From NCBI GenBank assembly GCA_964450265.1, contig CAYVCY010000046.1, forward strand, positions 1-14,306: 14,306 nt of DNA, in the 5' to 3' direction. A program made the translations under genes and the position numbers. The notes beneath the pieces are model-generated. The model worked only from the letters and a program-made list of their open reading frames with translations, did not search any database and had not been told where the DNA came from. This document shows, piece by piece, positions 6,875 to 13,207 of this stretch (positions within the stretch are counted from its first letter, which is position 1; every line of letters starts with the position of its first letter). Source of the DNA: JAEZJZ01 sp964450265 (GTDB lineage: Bacteria > Bacillota > UBA994 > UBA5500).

Positions 6875-7711
6875 GTGGTAACTAGTTGTCGCTGGAGACA
6901 GATGAAGGTGATCACTCCCGACGGTGAAGACAGCAAAGTGATCTACGTGTTTAGCCAGGTTGGTAGGCAACAGTTGGAGCAGGCTGGTGCTGCTATGACT
7001 ACCGATTTATCTACCAGCGCATCCAGGTTTGAGTTCATCACTATTCAAGAGATCCTGCAAGCGCAGCGTGTTGACGATCTGGACGAACCATCGACGGCGC
7101 AGTGGTTGCGTTGTGAAGAAGATGTGCTCGAGGCTGCTATGCAGCTAAAGCGTCCATTTCACAAAGAAAATATCGAGCGAAAGATGGCTTTGGCAATACC
7201 CTTCGCCGTGCATTATTTTGCTCACTGGCAGGAGGATGAAGGGCCAATCATCGCCTTGCCGGTCAGCCTTTTTTCTGGCGAGGTGGCGCTAAACTTGCTG
7301 CCGATGATGCGTGAATATCCGTTGACTGTTGACGGCCTCTCGGTGGCTGTCGAGCCGAACATAGCCTTGCCCGATGCGTTCGCCGTAGCTGCCAGGCGGC
7401 TTGAGGCCATGTTGGCTAACGAAGAGACCGGAAGAACCGGATTGATCTGGTGCGATACTGCATCGTCAGATCAACGTCATCGGCGCAGGAAGGTCCAGGA
7501 AAAACAGAGTTTTCGCTGGGATCACCTCACTGTTGAAGGGGGAGGTAGACAGATCCTCGGCCTGCAACCGGTGGAGTATCTCAGTTTAGCGGTGATCATG
7601 GTCCCGTTTTGCGCCATGGTATTCAGGGAACCGGTCGGCGGTTGTCAGTTTGGCATCCTCGACCCGGTAGCGGAGAACATGTATCTCACAGAAAAGGATA
7701 TCGGCATCTAG
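6875..7711 (+). CDS. Hypothetical protein, family not recognised
   Basis: I do not recognise this 278-residue protein. From the GTG start (chosen for its AGGAGGTGA site) it begins with basic, Trp-containing text (residues 1-12), then ITPDGEDSKVIYVFS. A helix-rich charged middle contains EEDVLEAAMQLKRP and KENIERKMALAIPFAVHYFAHW. A more hydrophobic part follows: GPIIALPVSLFSGEVALNLLPMM, then DAFAVAARRLEAML. A basic stretch DQRHRRRKVQEK lies near residue 210. The C-terminus holds GLQPVEYLSLAVIMVPFCAMVF and a final acidic tail. The hydrophobic segments are too short or too mixed to call as membrane helices, and there is no signal peptide. It sits alone between the DUF4438 terminator and a convergent lipoprotein gene. 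Codon use looks like that of its neighbours, and length and ribosome site support a real gene. Confidence 0.75.
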   Translation: MVTSCRWRQMKVITPDGEDSKVIYVFSQVGRQQLEQAGAAMTTDLSTSASRFEFITIQEILQAQRVDDLDEPSTAQWLRCEEDVLEAAMQLKRPFHKENIERKMALAIPFAVHYFAHWQEDEGPIIALPVSLFSGEVALNLLPMMREYPLTVDGLSVAVEPNIALPDAFAVAARRLEAMLANEETGRTGLIWCDTASSDQRHRRRKVQEKQSFRWDHLTVEGGGRQILGLQPVEYLSLAVIMVPFCAMVFREPVGGCQFGILDPVAENMYLTEKDIGI

Positions 7712-7718
7712 CTGCACC

Positions 7719-7756
7719 AAAAAGCGATCAGGAGCCTGACGAACCAGGCTCCTGAT
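7719..7756 (-). terminator. Intrinsic terminator of the YhcN-like gene, shared by convergent genes
   Basis: A perfect 12-bp stem pairs 7727-7738 (ATCAGGAGCCTG) with 7745-7756 around ACGAAC. On the minus strand it is followed after CGC by TTTTT (7723-7719), as expected for termination of the minus-strand gene that stops at 7770. On the plus strand no T-run follows, so it should act more weakly on the 6875 gene. Confidence 0.85.
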
Positions 7757-7769
7757 TACTCTCCCTATA

Positions 7770-8252
7770 TCAATCCCGGCTTCCTTGTGGCTGCAGCTTC
7801 TGCAACAGCTCGGTAATCTCGTCCATGAAGCCGCTGATCGGCTCACCGCGGGCAATTCGCTCGGCTAAGCCTCGGATGCGTACTACCAGGTCTGGATCGG
7901 CTGAAACCCATACTTCAGCCAGGTTTGGAATTTGCCGCTCGACTTCGTCAGCGACGCGGGTCTTCAACTCCCGTTCCTGTTCTCCACTAAGACGATCCTT
8001 TAGGTCGACACCGACCATGGCCACGTTGCCCAAAACAACTGCGTAACTGCCCTTCACACCCTCGATGGCGTTGACAGTGCGTACGATCTGATCCGCAATC
8101 GATGGCTGTACTTGGGCATTTGGTGGCACCGCTGGAGCGTTTGGAGCAGGTTGGCCCTGCTGGTTGGGTGCCGGTCTGCGATAAATGGCACAACCAGCCA
8201 TGCTGCTAAGGACTAATACCAGCACCAGAAGCAAGAGCAATCTCTTCTTCAT
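7770..8252 (-). CDS. YhcN/YlaJ family lipoprotein (sporulation-associated family)
   Basis: This 160-residue protein begins MKKR, then a leucine/valine-rich signal segment (5-17), then a lipobox SMAGC with the lipid-bearing cysteine C21, so it should be anchored to the membrane outer face. A Pro/Gln/Ala-rich linker covers about 26-50. The YhcN/YlaJ domain follows: IADQIVRTVNAIEGVKGSYAVVLGNVAMVGVDL (about 52-84), a charged helix with a conserved EVERQIPNLAEVWVSADPDLV, and a last helix ending ITELLQKL. In Bacillus, members are spore-membrane or germination-related lipoproteins, which suggests a spore-former here. The ATG at 8252 has AAAGGAGGTGA 7 bases upstream, close to a perfect ribosome site. 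It diverges from surE and has its own terminator. No clear forespore sigma-factor promoter could be picked out. Confidence 0.87.
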   Translation of the reverse strand: MKKRLLLLLVLVLVLSSMAGCAIYRRPAPNQQGQPAPNAPAVPPNAQVQPSIADQIVRTVNAIEGVKGSYAVVLGNVAMVGVDLKDRLSGEQERELKTRVADEVERQIPNLAEVWVSADPDLVVRIRGLAERIARGEPISGFMDEITELLQKLQPQGSRD

Positions 8253-8335
8253 GCTAGACTCACCTCCTTTGCCACTAGTTTTCCCTTTCCGTGAGGATTG
8301 ATGTTGTCAAAGTCTGCAGGCGCGAAAGCGCTGGC

Positions 8336-8364
8336 TGTGCAATGCTTGGCGGTTTGAGTATAAT
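8336..8364 (+). promoter_or_regulatory. Predicted sigma-A-type promoter of surE
   Basis: A perfect TATAAT (8359-8364) lies 39 bases before the chosen TTG start. At 17 bases upstream is TGTGCA (8336-8341), which matches only 3 of 6 positions of TTGACA. The -10 box is convincing, the -35 box is weak. Confidence 0.5.
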
Positions 8365-8389
8365 AATAGGAGCGTGTTGGTCAAGAGTT

Positions 8390-8397
8390 GGAGGTGA
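8390..8397 (+). promoter_or_regulatory. Ribosome binding site that sets the surE start
   Basis: GGAGGTGA ends 5 bases before TTG 8403. The in-frame TTG at 8388 overlaps this site and so is unlikely to be the start. Confidence 0.7.
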
Positions 8398-8402
8398 AGC
8401 GA

Positions 8403-9203
8403 TTGAAAGATCGTTTGCGAATTCTGGTGACAAACGATGATGGAATTGAAGCAGCCGGGCTAAGGGCGTTGACACGCGCGCTGTCTGATATAGCTACTGT
8501 GGTGGTGGCTGCGCCAGATCAGGAACGAAGTGCCACTTCTCACGCCATTACCATGTGGCAGCCATTGAGGGCCGTGTCACGGGAAGTGCCTGGGGCAGAT
8601 AAAGCATATGCGATCAGCGGCACTCCCGCCGACTGCGTGAAACTGGCGGTGGACATGCTCTTTTGTGGCGAATTGGATATGGTTGTATCAGGAATTAATC
8701 ATGGGGCAAATCTGGGAACCGATGTGCTCTACTCTGGGACTGTGTCGGCTGCCCTAGAGGGTGTAGTGCTGGGTTTGCCGGCCGTTGCCTTCTCACTGGT
8801 GTCGCCTTCTGCCGCCGTTTTCGATGCCTGCTCGGTCTTGGCTGCAGGGCTGGTCAAGGATATCCACTGTAAAGGCTTGCCATCGGGGACTTTGCTAAAC
8901 GTCAACTTCCCAGGGCTGGTCAGGCCAAAGGGAGTCCATGTGACTACCCTCGGTCAACAGCGGTACATCAATGCAGTACAGCAAAGGGAGGACCCGCGGG
9001 GAGGTACATACTATTGGCTGGCTGGAGAGCTGTCTCCAGATGAGAACGAGGAACCGACCGATGTTTGGGCAATAAACAAAGGGATGGTTTCGATGACCCC
9101 GGTGCATTTTGATCTGACCGACTACCGCCTGCTGAAGACTGTCGCTGACTGGAGATTGGAGATACCAGGAGGAGAAAACAGTGAACGAAGGAATAGAGAC
9201 TAA
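8403..9203 (+). CDS. surE: 5'/3'-nucleotidase SurE
   Basis: This 266-residue protein is a standard-length SurE phosphatase. The N-terminus ILVTNDDGIEAAG carries the metal-binding D12 and D13. PDQERSATSHAITM (38-51) contributes S43. VSGINHGANLGTDVLYSGTVSAALEG (95-120) contributes N99. The C-terminal TDVWAINKGMVSMTPVHFDLTDY is typical. The enzyme removes phosphate from nucleoside monophosphates using a divalent metal and acts in the cytoplasm in stress and stationary-phase housekeeping. The TTG start is set by the GGAGGTGA site. A TATAAT-bearing promoter lies in the divergent spacer to the YhcN-like gene. The 3' end overlaps the DUF4264 gene by 23 bases, so the two are probably co-transcribed and translationally coupled. 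Confidence 0.95.
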   Translation: MKDRLRILVTNDDGIEAAGLRALTRALSDIATVVVAAPDQERSATSHAITMWQPLRAVSREVPGADKAYAISGTPADCVKLAVDMLFCGELDMVVSGINHGANLGTDVLYSGTVSAALEGVVLGLPAVAFSLVSPSAAVFDACSVLAAGLVKDIHCKGLPSGTLLNVNFPGLVRPKGVHVTTLGQQRYINAVQQREDPRGGTYYWLAGELSPDENEEPTDVWAINKGMVSMTPVHFDLTDYRLLKTVADWRLEIPGGENSERRNRD

Positions 9204-9390
9204 GGTAGAGCAGGAAGCCAAGCTGAGTGCGCCAGAGAAGTTGACGGTCCTCGCCAGCAAGCGCATTGCAGAACACCCGGAGTTATATAAGATAGTGGAT
9301 ATGTGCAATCGCGCCTTGCGCGACAAAGGGATCATCTTTGGGCTGAGTAAGCACGGTGCCCAGATGACTGTCACAATTTACGAAGCATGA
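9181..9390 (+). CDS. YpmA-like DUF4264 small protein
   Basis: This 69-residue protein starts at GTG 9181, with AGGAGGAG 6 bases upstream inside the 3' end of surE. Residues about 20-69 fit the DUF4264 (Bacillus YpmA) pattern as I recall it: LTVLASKRIAEHPELYKIVD, then NRALRDKGIIFGLSK, then a short TVTIYEA terminus. The first 18 residues (acidic, with no strong pattern) are an extension compared with the 56-residue Bacillus protein; the true start could be further in, but the ribosome site favours this one. No function is established for the family. It is cytoplasmic by appearance. A hairpin terminator follows 5 bases after the stop, closing the surE operon. Confidence 0.78.
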   Translation: MNEGIETKVEQEAKLSAPEKLTVLASKRIAEHPELYKIVDMCNRALRDKGIIFGLSKHGAQMTVTIYEA

Positions 9391-9395
9391 ATTAG

Positions 9396-9419
9396 AGCCC
9401 GACCGGGTGGTCGGGCTTT
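9396..9419 (+). terminator. Intrinsic terminator of the surE operon
   Basis: A perfect 9-bp GC-rich stem pairs AGCCCGACC (9396-9404) with GGTCGGGCT (9409-9417) around GGGT. The T-run is short (9417-9419, TTTA, then a T-rich stretch). It lies directly after the DUF4264 stop. Confidence 0.8.
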
Positions 9420-9451
9420 AAGTATTCTTATTGTTATGGCTGATGCCTTCT

Positions 9452-9550
9452 CTCCCTCCGTCATGGCTGACGCCATGCCACCTCCCTCGTCAGAGGGAGG
9501 CAAGTGTTGGCCCCCTCTGCGAGGGGGCTGTCACGAAGTGACTGGGGGAG
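9452..9550. mobile_element. MITE-like / REP-like hairpin element
   Basis: About 99 bases are almost entirely made of short palindromes: CATGGC-TGAC-GCCATG (9462-9477), CCTCCCTC-GTCA-GAGGGAGG (9481-9500), GCCCCCTC-TGC-GAGGGGGC (9510-9528) and GTCAC-GAA-GTGAC (9530-9542). The outer ends form an imperfect 12-base terminal inverted repeat (10 of 12; CTCCCTCCGTCA at 9452 against TGACTGGGGGAG ending at 9550), flanked on both sides by TCT, a possible 3-base target duplication. The composition recalls hairpin elements scattered in many Clostridia, but copy number cannot be seen from one window. It carries no gene and would need a transposase in trans if mobile. Confidence 0.6.
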
Positions 9551-9740
9551 TCTTGGCAGGGCCCGAAACCTTATCCTGCGGTTTGTGGAAGTGGTGCGAG
9601 CGCAGCAATGGGCGGGGGCCCGTGGGATGGCTATCCTTCCGTACTTCTGTGATCATACCCAGTTCCGAGGCCATCTCCAATTGCCAACGTTCAATGTCTG
9701 CCGAGAGTTGTTCGTGGGTGCGCGGTTTCTTGGTGCTCAA
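9531..9740 (-). CDS. Doubtful small ORF, faintly SASP-like, reading into the hairpin element
   Basis: This 69-residue minus-strand ORF starts at TTG 9740, with AGAGGAGG 8 bases upstream. The first 35 residues (STKKPRTHEQLSADIERWQL, then EMASELGMITEVRK) have the helix-plus-ELG look of alpha/beta-type small acid-soluble spore proteins, which bind spore DNA. The second, glycine-rich family motif is absent. Instead the frame runs through Pro/His/Arg-rich text, and the last six residues and the stop are encoded by the MITE-like element. It may be a gene whose 3' end was replaced by element insertion, a decayed pseudogene, or chance. A TTG at 9764 would give a longer form but lacks a ribosome site. 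Confidence 0.35.
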   Translation of the reverse strand: MSTKKPRTHEQLSADIERWQLEMASELGMITEVRKDSHPTGPRPLLRSHHFHKPQDKVSGPAKTPPVTS

Positions 9741-9783
9741 CCGTGTTCCCTCCTCTGAAACCAACTGAGAACCACTTCCTGGT

Positions 9784-9814
9784 TATTATTGGCTGCGTGG
9801 CCACTCGATATTCG
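9784..9814 (-). promoter_or_regulatory. Possible forespore-type promoter for the 9531-9740 ORF
   Basis: On the minus strand CGAATA (9814-9809) and CAATAATA (9791-9784) are separated by 17 bases, loosely like the sigma-G pattern TGAATA / CATACTA, and lie 44 bases before TTG 9740. The match is partial. It is listed only because it agrees with the SASP-like reading. Confidence 0.2.
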
Positions 9815-9883
9815 TGTTCAGATAAAATCGGAGTAGTGCCAAATGTTTGCAGGTGTTTCTCAATTACCGGCGAATTAGGAAAA

Positions 9884-9889
9884 TATGAT
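9884..9889 (+). promoter_or_regulatory. Possible -10 box of the M42 operon
   Basis: TATGAT matches 5 of 6 positions of the -10 consensus and lies 36 bases before GTG 9925. No good -35 element was found at 16-18 bases upstream. The alternative TAAAAT at 9823 is no better supported. Confidence 0.2.
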
Positions 9890-9924
9890 ACTGAACAGCG
9901 ATAGTTAGGAAGGGGGAATGCAGG

Positions 9925-10983
9925 GTGCAGCAGATGCAGGATTTTCTGCGGCAGATGGTTGAGTCGACCGGCGTTTCTGGTTACGAGAGCCAGGTAGGCG
10001 AACTTGTCAGCCGGGCCTTTCTGGGGATCTGTGATCAGGTCCGAACCGATGTTCTGGGCAACGTGGTTGCCTTGCGCAAAGGCGAGGGAGAGGGGCCTCG
10101 TAAGCGGGTGATGTTGGCCGGCCATATGGATGAAATCGGCTTGATGATCACCAAGATCGAGGACAGCGGCTTTCTGCGCTTTACGTCCATCGGCGGGGTG
10201 GACCAACGCACGTTGGTGGCACAAGAGGTGGTCGTGCATGGCAAGAGAGACCTTTTGGGGATCATCGGGCTGAAACCACCGCACTTGATGCAGCCGGAGG
10301 ATCGAGGCAAGGCGATCCCGATGCGGGATCTGGTGATCGATATCGGGATGTCGGCTGAGCAGGTGCGGCAGTCGGTGCAAGTGGGCGATATGGTGACCAT
10401 CAACCGTCAGATGTACCAGTTGGGTAAGGATGTAGTCGCAGGCAAGGCGATGGATGACCGGGCTGCTGTGGCAGTGATCTATTATTGTCTGCAGGAGCTG
10501 GCTGGACTGCGGCATCAGGTGGACGTATACGCGGTGGCAACGGTGCAGGAAGAGGTAGGGCTGAGAGGCGCTATTGTCAGTACATATGATATCGCTCCTG
10601 ATGTGGGCATAGCGTTGGACGTCTGTCATGGCCCGATGCCAGGAGTTGAGGTGCAAAGGACTTCGCCGATGGGTCAGGGCCCGAATATCGGTTTCGGTGC
10701 CAATATTCATCCCAGAGTTCATGGACGGCTGGTGGAGACAGCTAAGGATTATAACATCCCTTATTCCTTAGGGGTGTATGCAGCCGGCACCGGCACCGAT
10801 ACCTGGGCGATGCAGGTATCTAGGGCCGGCATCGCCACCGGGTTGCTGTCCATCCCGTCGCGATACATGCATACATCGGTGGAAACGGTGAATCTATTAG
10901 ATCTCAAGATGGCCGGGCGCCTCTTGGCGCTATTCATCGCCTCCCTTGACGATCAGTTTATGGAGGGATTGATATGTTACTAG
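9925..10983 (+). CDS. M42 family aminopeptidase, first of three
   Basis: This 352-residue cytoplasmic metallopeptidase has every M42 catalytic element: H67 and D69 in LAGHMDEIG, D177 in GKAMDDRAA, the catalytic/metal pair E209-E210 in TVQEEVGLRG, D232 in GIALDVCHG and H316 in PSRYMHTSVE. The dimerisation domain is inserted between about 75 and 165. M42 (TET/glutamyl- or general aminopeptidase) enzymes trim N-terminal residues from short peptides and form dodecamers. The GTG at 9925 has GGAAGGGGG 8 bases upstream. Unlike its two neighbours, it has GTGTDTWAMQ (289-297) in place of GG[ST]DAG, which marks a different subgroup. Its 3' end overlaps the second M42 gene by 10 bases, and GGAGGG for that gene lies inside its coding end. 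Confidence 0.93.
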   Translation: MQQMQDFLRQMVESTGVSGYESQVGELVSRAFLGICDQVRTDVLGNVVALRKGEGEGPRKRVMLAGHMDEIGLMITKIEDSGFLRFTSIGGVDQRTLVAQEVVVHGKRDLLGIIGLKPPHLMQPEDRGKAIPMRDLVIDIGMSAEQVRQSVQVGDMVTINRQMYQLGKDVVAGKAMDDRAAVAVIYYCLQELAGLRHQVDVYAVATVQEEVGLRGAIVSTYDIAPDVGIALDVCHGPMPGVEVQRTSPMGQGPNIGFGANIHPRVHGRLVETAKDYNIPYSLGVYAAGTGTDTWAMQVSRAGIATGLLSIPSRYMHTSVETVNLLDLKMAGRLLALFIASLDDQFMEGLICY

Positions 10984-11993
10984 AGAAGCTCTCTCTAGCC
11001 TTCGGCCCTTCTGGCTACGAACAGGATGTAAGGCGGGTTTTGCGGCAGGAGTTGGCCGACTATGTGCCCAAGTGGCAGGGGGACGCACTGGGCAACCTGT
11101 TTGCGCAGAAGTCAGGCACAGAGGGTCCCAAGGTGATGCTGGCGGCGCACATGGACGAGTGCGGTTTGTTGATCGACCATATCGATGGGACAGGGTTGTT
11201 GCAGTTCCAGAAGGTAGGGGGGTTGGACGACCGGGTGTTGGTCTCCAAGCCGGTGTTGATCGGTGAGCAGCGCCTTCCTGGCGTGATCGGTGCTAAGGCT
11301 ATTCATCTGCAGAAGCCAGAGGAGAGGACCCAGGTAATACCCTTCCGCTCGCTGTATATCGATATCGGTGCCAGCACCAAGGAAGAGGCCGAGAGTATGG
11401 TCAAGCTGGGTGACTATGCCGTCTTTGCTACCTCCTTTTGTCAGTTCGGCGAGGGGATGGTCAAAGGGAAGTCCTTTGATGATCGGGCCGGGTGTACTGT
11501 GCTGGCAGAGGTATTGAAGGAAGACTATCTTACCCCGGTAGTGGGTGCTTTCACAGTGCAGGAGGAAATCGGGTTGCGAGGGGCCGGCGTGGCTGCATAC
11601 CGAGTGGAGCCGGATCTGGCTATCGTCTTGGAGGGCACCACTTGCAGTGACACCCCGGGCAGCGAGGAGCACAGCTATTGCACCACCATCGGTGGGGGGC
11701 CGGCGATCAGCGTCATGGATGCCTCGGTGATCACCAACAAGCGCATGGTGGCTGAATTGGTCCGCTTGGCGGAGGATAATGGCATTCCCTATCAGTTCAA
11801 GCGCTCCATCAGCGGGGGCAGCGACGCCGGGCGCATCAATCAAACCAAGTCGGGAATCCCGGTTGCGGTGATCTCTGTGCCTTGCCGTTACATTCATTCG
11901 CCGGTTTCGGTCTTGAAATTATCTGACCTGGAGTACACTGTTCAGTTGGTAAAGCTATTCCTGCGCAGTATCGAAGGAGGGTTTAGGGTATGA
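10974..11993 (+). CDS. M42 family aminopeptidase, second of three
   Basis: This 339-residue protein has intact ligands: H59 and D61 (LAAHMDECG), D169 in GKSFDDRAG, E197-E198 in TVQEEIGLRG, E220 in IVLEGTTCSDTPG (Glu where the first and third copies have Asp), and H308 in PCRYIHSP. GGSDAGRI (281-288) lies before the last ligand. The Glu/Asp switch at the fourth metal ligand, with the CSDTPG text, suggests a substrate class different from its neighbours (inference). The ATG overlaps the end of the first M42 gene and has GGAGGG 6 bases upstream. The stop overlaps the next start as ATGA, a classic coupled junction. It is cytoplasmic, with no signal peptide. Confidence 0.93.
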   Translation: MLLEKLSLAFGPSGYEQDVRRVLRQELADYVPKWQGDALGNLFAQKSGTEGPKVMLAAHMDECGLLIDHIDGTGLLQFQKVGGLDDRVLVSKPVLIGEQRLPGVIGAKAIHLQKPEERTQVIPFRSLYIDIGASTKEEAESMVKLGDYAVFATSFCQFGEGMVKGKSFDDRAGCTVLAEVLKEDYLTPVVGAFTVQEEIGLRGAGVAAYRVEPDLAIVLEGTTCSDTPGSEEHSYCTTIGGGPAISVMDASVITNKRMVAELVRLAEDNGIPYQFKRSISGGSDAGRINQTKSGIPVAVISVPCRYIHSPVSVLKLSDLEYTVQLVKLFLRSIEGGFRV

Positions 11994-12973
11994 AGGAATT
12001 GGTGAAGCGGTTGGTTGAGGTGCACGGTCCTGCTGGCAGCGAAGAACTGGTTCGGGAACTGATCTCTAGCGAAGTTGAACCGTATGTCGATCAGCTGCAG
12101 GTAGATGCTCTGGGCAACTTGATCGCCATCAAACGGGGCGGAGAGAAGAAATTGATGTTCTCCAGCCATATGGACGAGATCGGCGTGATGGTCACCCATA
12201 TCGATGAGCACGGTTTTCTGCGCTTCTATAACGTAGGCGGATTATCGCCGTTTACACTGATTGGCAACCGCTGCTATTTTGCCAACGGTACTGTGGGTGT
12301 GTTCGGCTATGAACGCCTCGATGCCATCAAAGACTTGACCATGAATAAGATGTTCATCGATATCGGTGCCAGCAGCAGGGAAGAAGCCAGCCAGAAGGTA
12401 CGCATCGGGGATACGGCTGCTATCAAGCGGGAGTTTGCAGATCTCGGTCAGCGTCTTGTCTCCAAGGCGATGGATGACCGGGTAGCTTGCGCTGTGCTGA
12501 TTGAGGCGTTGAAGCAGGTGCAGCAACCGGTCTACGATGTCTATGCCGTATTTAGCACTCAGGAAGAGGTTGGTCTGCGGGGGGCGAGGGTCGCTGCCTA
12601 TGGCATCACTCCCGATCTGGGCATCGCCATCGATGTCACCCGAACCGGCGACACTCCTAAGAGCGCACTGATGGATGTAGAGCTGGGCAAAGGTCCGACT
12701 GTAAAGGTGCGCGATTCCAGCGTGCTATGTACCCCGGCCGTACGCCGTTTCATGGAGGGGGTTGCAGAGAACAAGCAGATTCCTTATCAGTTGGAGGTGT
12801 TGGAGGCCGGCGGGACGGATGCCGGTGCAATTCAATTGACTAAGAGCGGCATCCCGGCCGGCGTGATGTCCATTCCTTGCAGATACATCCACACGGCTTC
12901 GGAGATGGTGGATCTTCGTGACTTGGAGCACGGGGTGAAGCTGCTGGTGGCAATTATGGAGACTGCATTCTAG
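11990..12973 (+). CDS. M42 family aminopeptidase, third of three
   Basis: This 327-residue protein has intact ligands: H60 and D62 (SSHMDEIG), D162 in SKAMDDRVA, E192-E193 in STQEEVGLRG, D215 in GIAIDVTRTGDTPK, and H301 in PCRYIHTASE. GGTDAGAIQ (274-282) is the common M42 form. The three paralogues are clearly diverged along their whole length, so this is an old gene family rather than a recent tandem copy. The ATG has AAGGAGGG 8 bases upstream and overlaps the preceding stop by 4 bases. A long hairpin follows the stop at about 12 bases and ends the operon. Confidence 0.93.
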   Translation: MKELVKRLVEVHGPAGSEELVRELISSEVEPYVDQLQVDALGNLIAIKRGGEKKLMFSSHMDEIGVMVTHIDEHGFLRFYNVGGLSPFTLIGNRCYFANGTVGVFGYERLDAIKDLTMNKMFIDIGASSREEASQKVRIGDTAAIKREFADLGQRLVSKAMDDRVACAVLIEALKQVQQPVYDVYAVFSTQEEVGLRGARVAAYGITPDLGIAIDVTRTGDTPKSALMDVELGKGPTVKVRDSSVLCTPAVRRFMEGVAENKQIPYQLEVLEAGGTDAGAIQLTKSGIPAGVMSIPCRYIHTASEMVDLRDLEHGVKLLVAIMETAF

Positions 12974-12983
12974 AAAGAGCAAG

Positions 12984-13019
12984 GGGGCGGTGCTGCAGGA
13001 TGCAGCACCGCCTTGGTTT
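12984..13019 (+). terminator. Hairpin terminator of the M42 operon
   Basis: A perfect 12-bp GC-rich stem pairs GGCGGTGCTGCA (12986-12997) with TGCAGCACCGCC (13001-13012) around GGA, and two G-U pairs extend it. The following TTGGTTT is a poor T-run, so termination may be incomplete and some transcripts may continue towards ctpA. Confidence 0.7.
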
Positions 13020-13078
13020 AGAGAGCATGACCAGGAGCATATTAGTGCTATCGGACAGGGAAAATAGGGTGATCGATC

Positions 13079-13098
13079 AGCCAGGCAACTGGCTTTTT
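13079..13098 (+). terminator. Small GNRA-loop hairpin followed by five T, upstream of ctpA
   Basis: AGCCAG (13079-13084) pairs with CTGGCT (13089-13094) around GCAA, followed directly by T13094-T13098. It has the form of a short intrinsic terminator. It is a second one after the M42 operon, or an attenuator in a ctpA leader transcript. The stem of 6 bp is short. Confidence 0.5.
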
Positions 13099-13103
13099 GC
13101 GTG

Positions 13104-13189
13104 GGGCAGGATAAATGCCCTCAATGACGAATAGTCAATAGACGTGGTCTGGACTGCAATTGTGTGTCCTGGCGTCGCCTGTAAAGGCG
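13104..13189 (+). promoter_or_regulatory. Hairpins in the spacer before ctpA
   Basis: GGGCA (13104-13108) can pair with TGCCC (13116-13120), and CGCCT (13176-13180) with AGGCG (13185-13189) around a GTAA tetraloop. The second hairpin ends 5 bases before the AAGGAG ribosome site and could affect initiation. I could not match the segment to a known riboswitch. The stems are short, so function is uncertain. Confidence 0.25.
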
Positions 13190-13207
13190 CAGGGAAGGAG
13201 TATCCAT

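Larger units (their letters stand above)
9391..9924. other. 534-bp gap without a confident gene
   Basis: From left to right this gap holds the surE-operon terminator, a 12-base near-repeat (ATGGCTGATGCC at 9436, ATGGCTGACGCC at 9463), a MITE-like hairpin element (9452-9550), a doubtful minus-strand small ORF (9531-9740), and an AT-richer stretch (about 9780-9900) that should hold the promoter of the M42 operon. Plus-strand ORFs at 9436-9768 and 9504-9758 lack ribosome sites and family resemblance and were left out. Confidence 0.6.

Noticed and set aside
9436..9768. Plus-strand ORFs across the hairpin element (9436-9768 and 9504-9758)
   Set aside because: No ribosome site and no domain; low-complexity text arises from the palindromic repeats.
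5705..9902. Shared 13-mer ACTGAACAGCGAT at 5705-5717 and 9890-9902, upstream of the DUF4438 gene and the first M42 gene
   Set aside because: About one or two 13-base repeats are expected by chance in a window of this size, the distances to the two starts differ, and neither copy resembles a known operator.
9691..10722. Long minus-strand ORF of 343 codons opposite the first M42 gene
   Set aside because: It is antisense to a clear M42 peptidase, is rich in His/Leu/Pro as expected from the mirror of a GC-biased gene, and has no recognisable domain.
11112..11897. Minus-strand ORF of 261 codons opposite the second M42 gene
   Set aside because: It is a shadow of the well supported plus-strand gene, with no family resemblance.
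13030..13207. Possible riboswitch (for example c-di-GMP) before ctpA
   Set aside because: The hairpins do not show the conserved core sequences of the classes I know; only generic stems are present.
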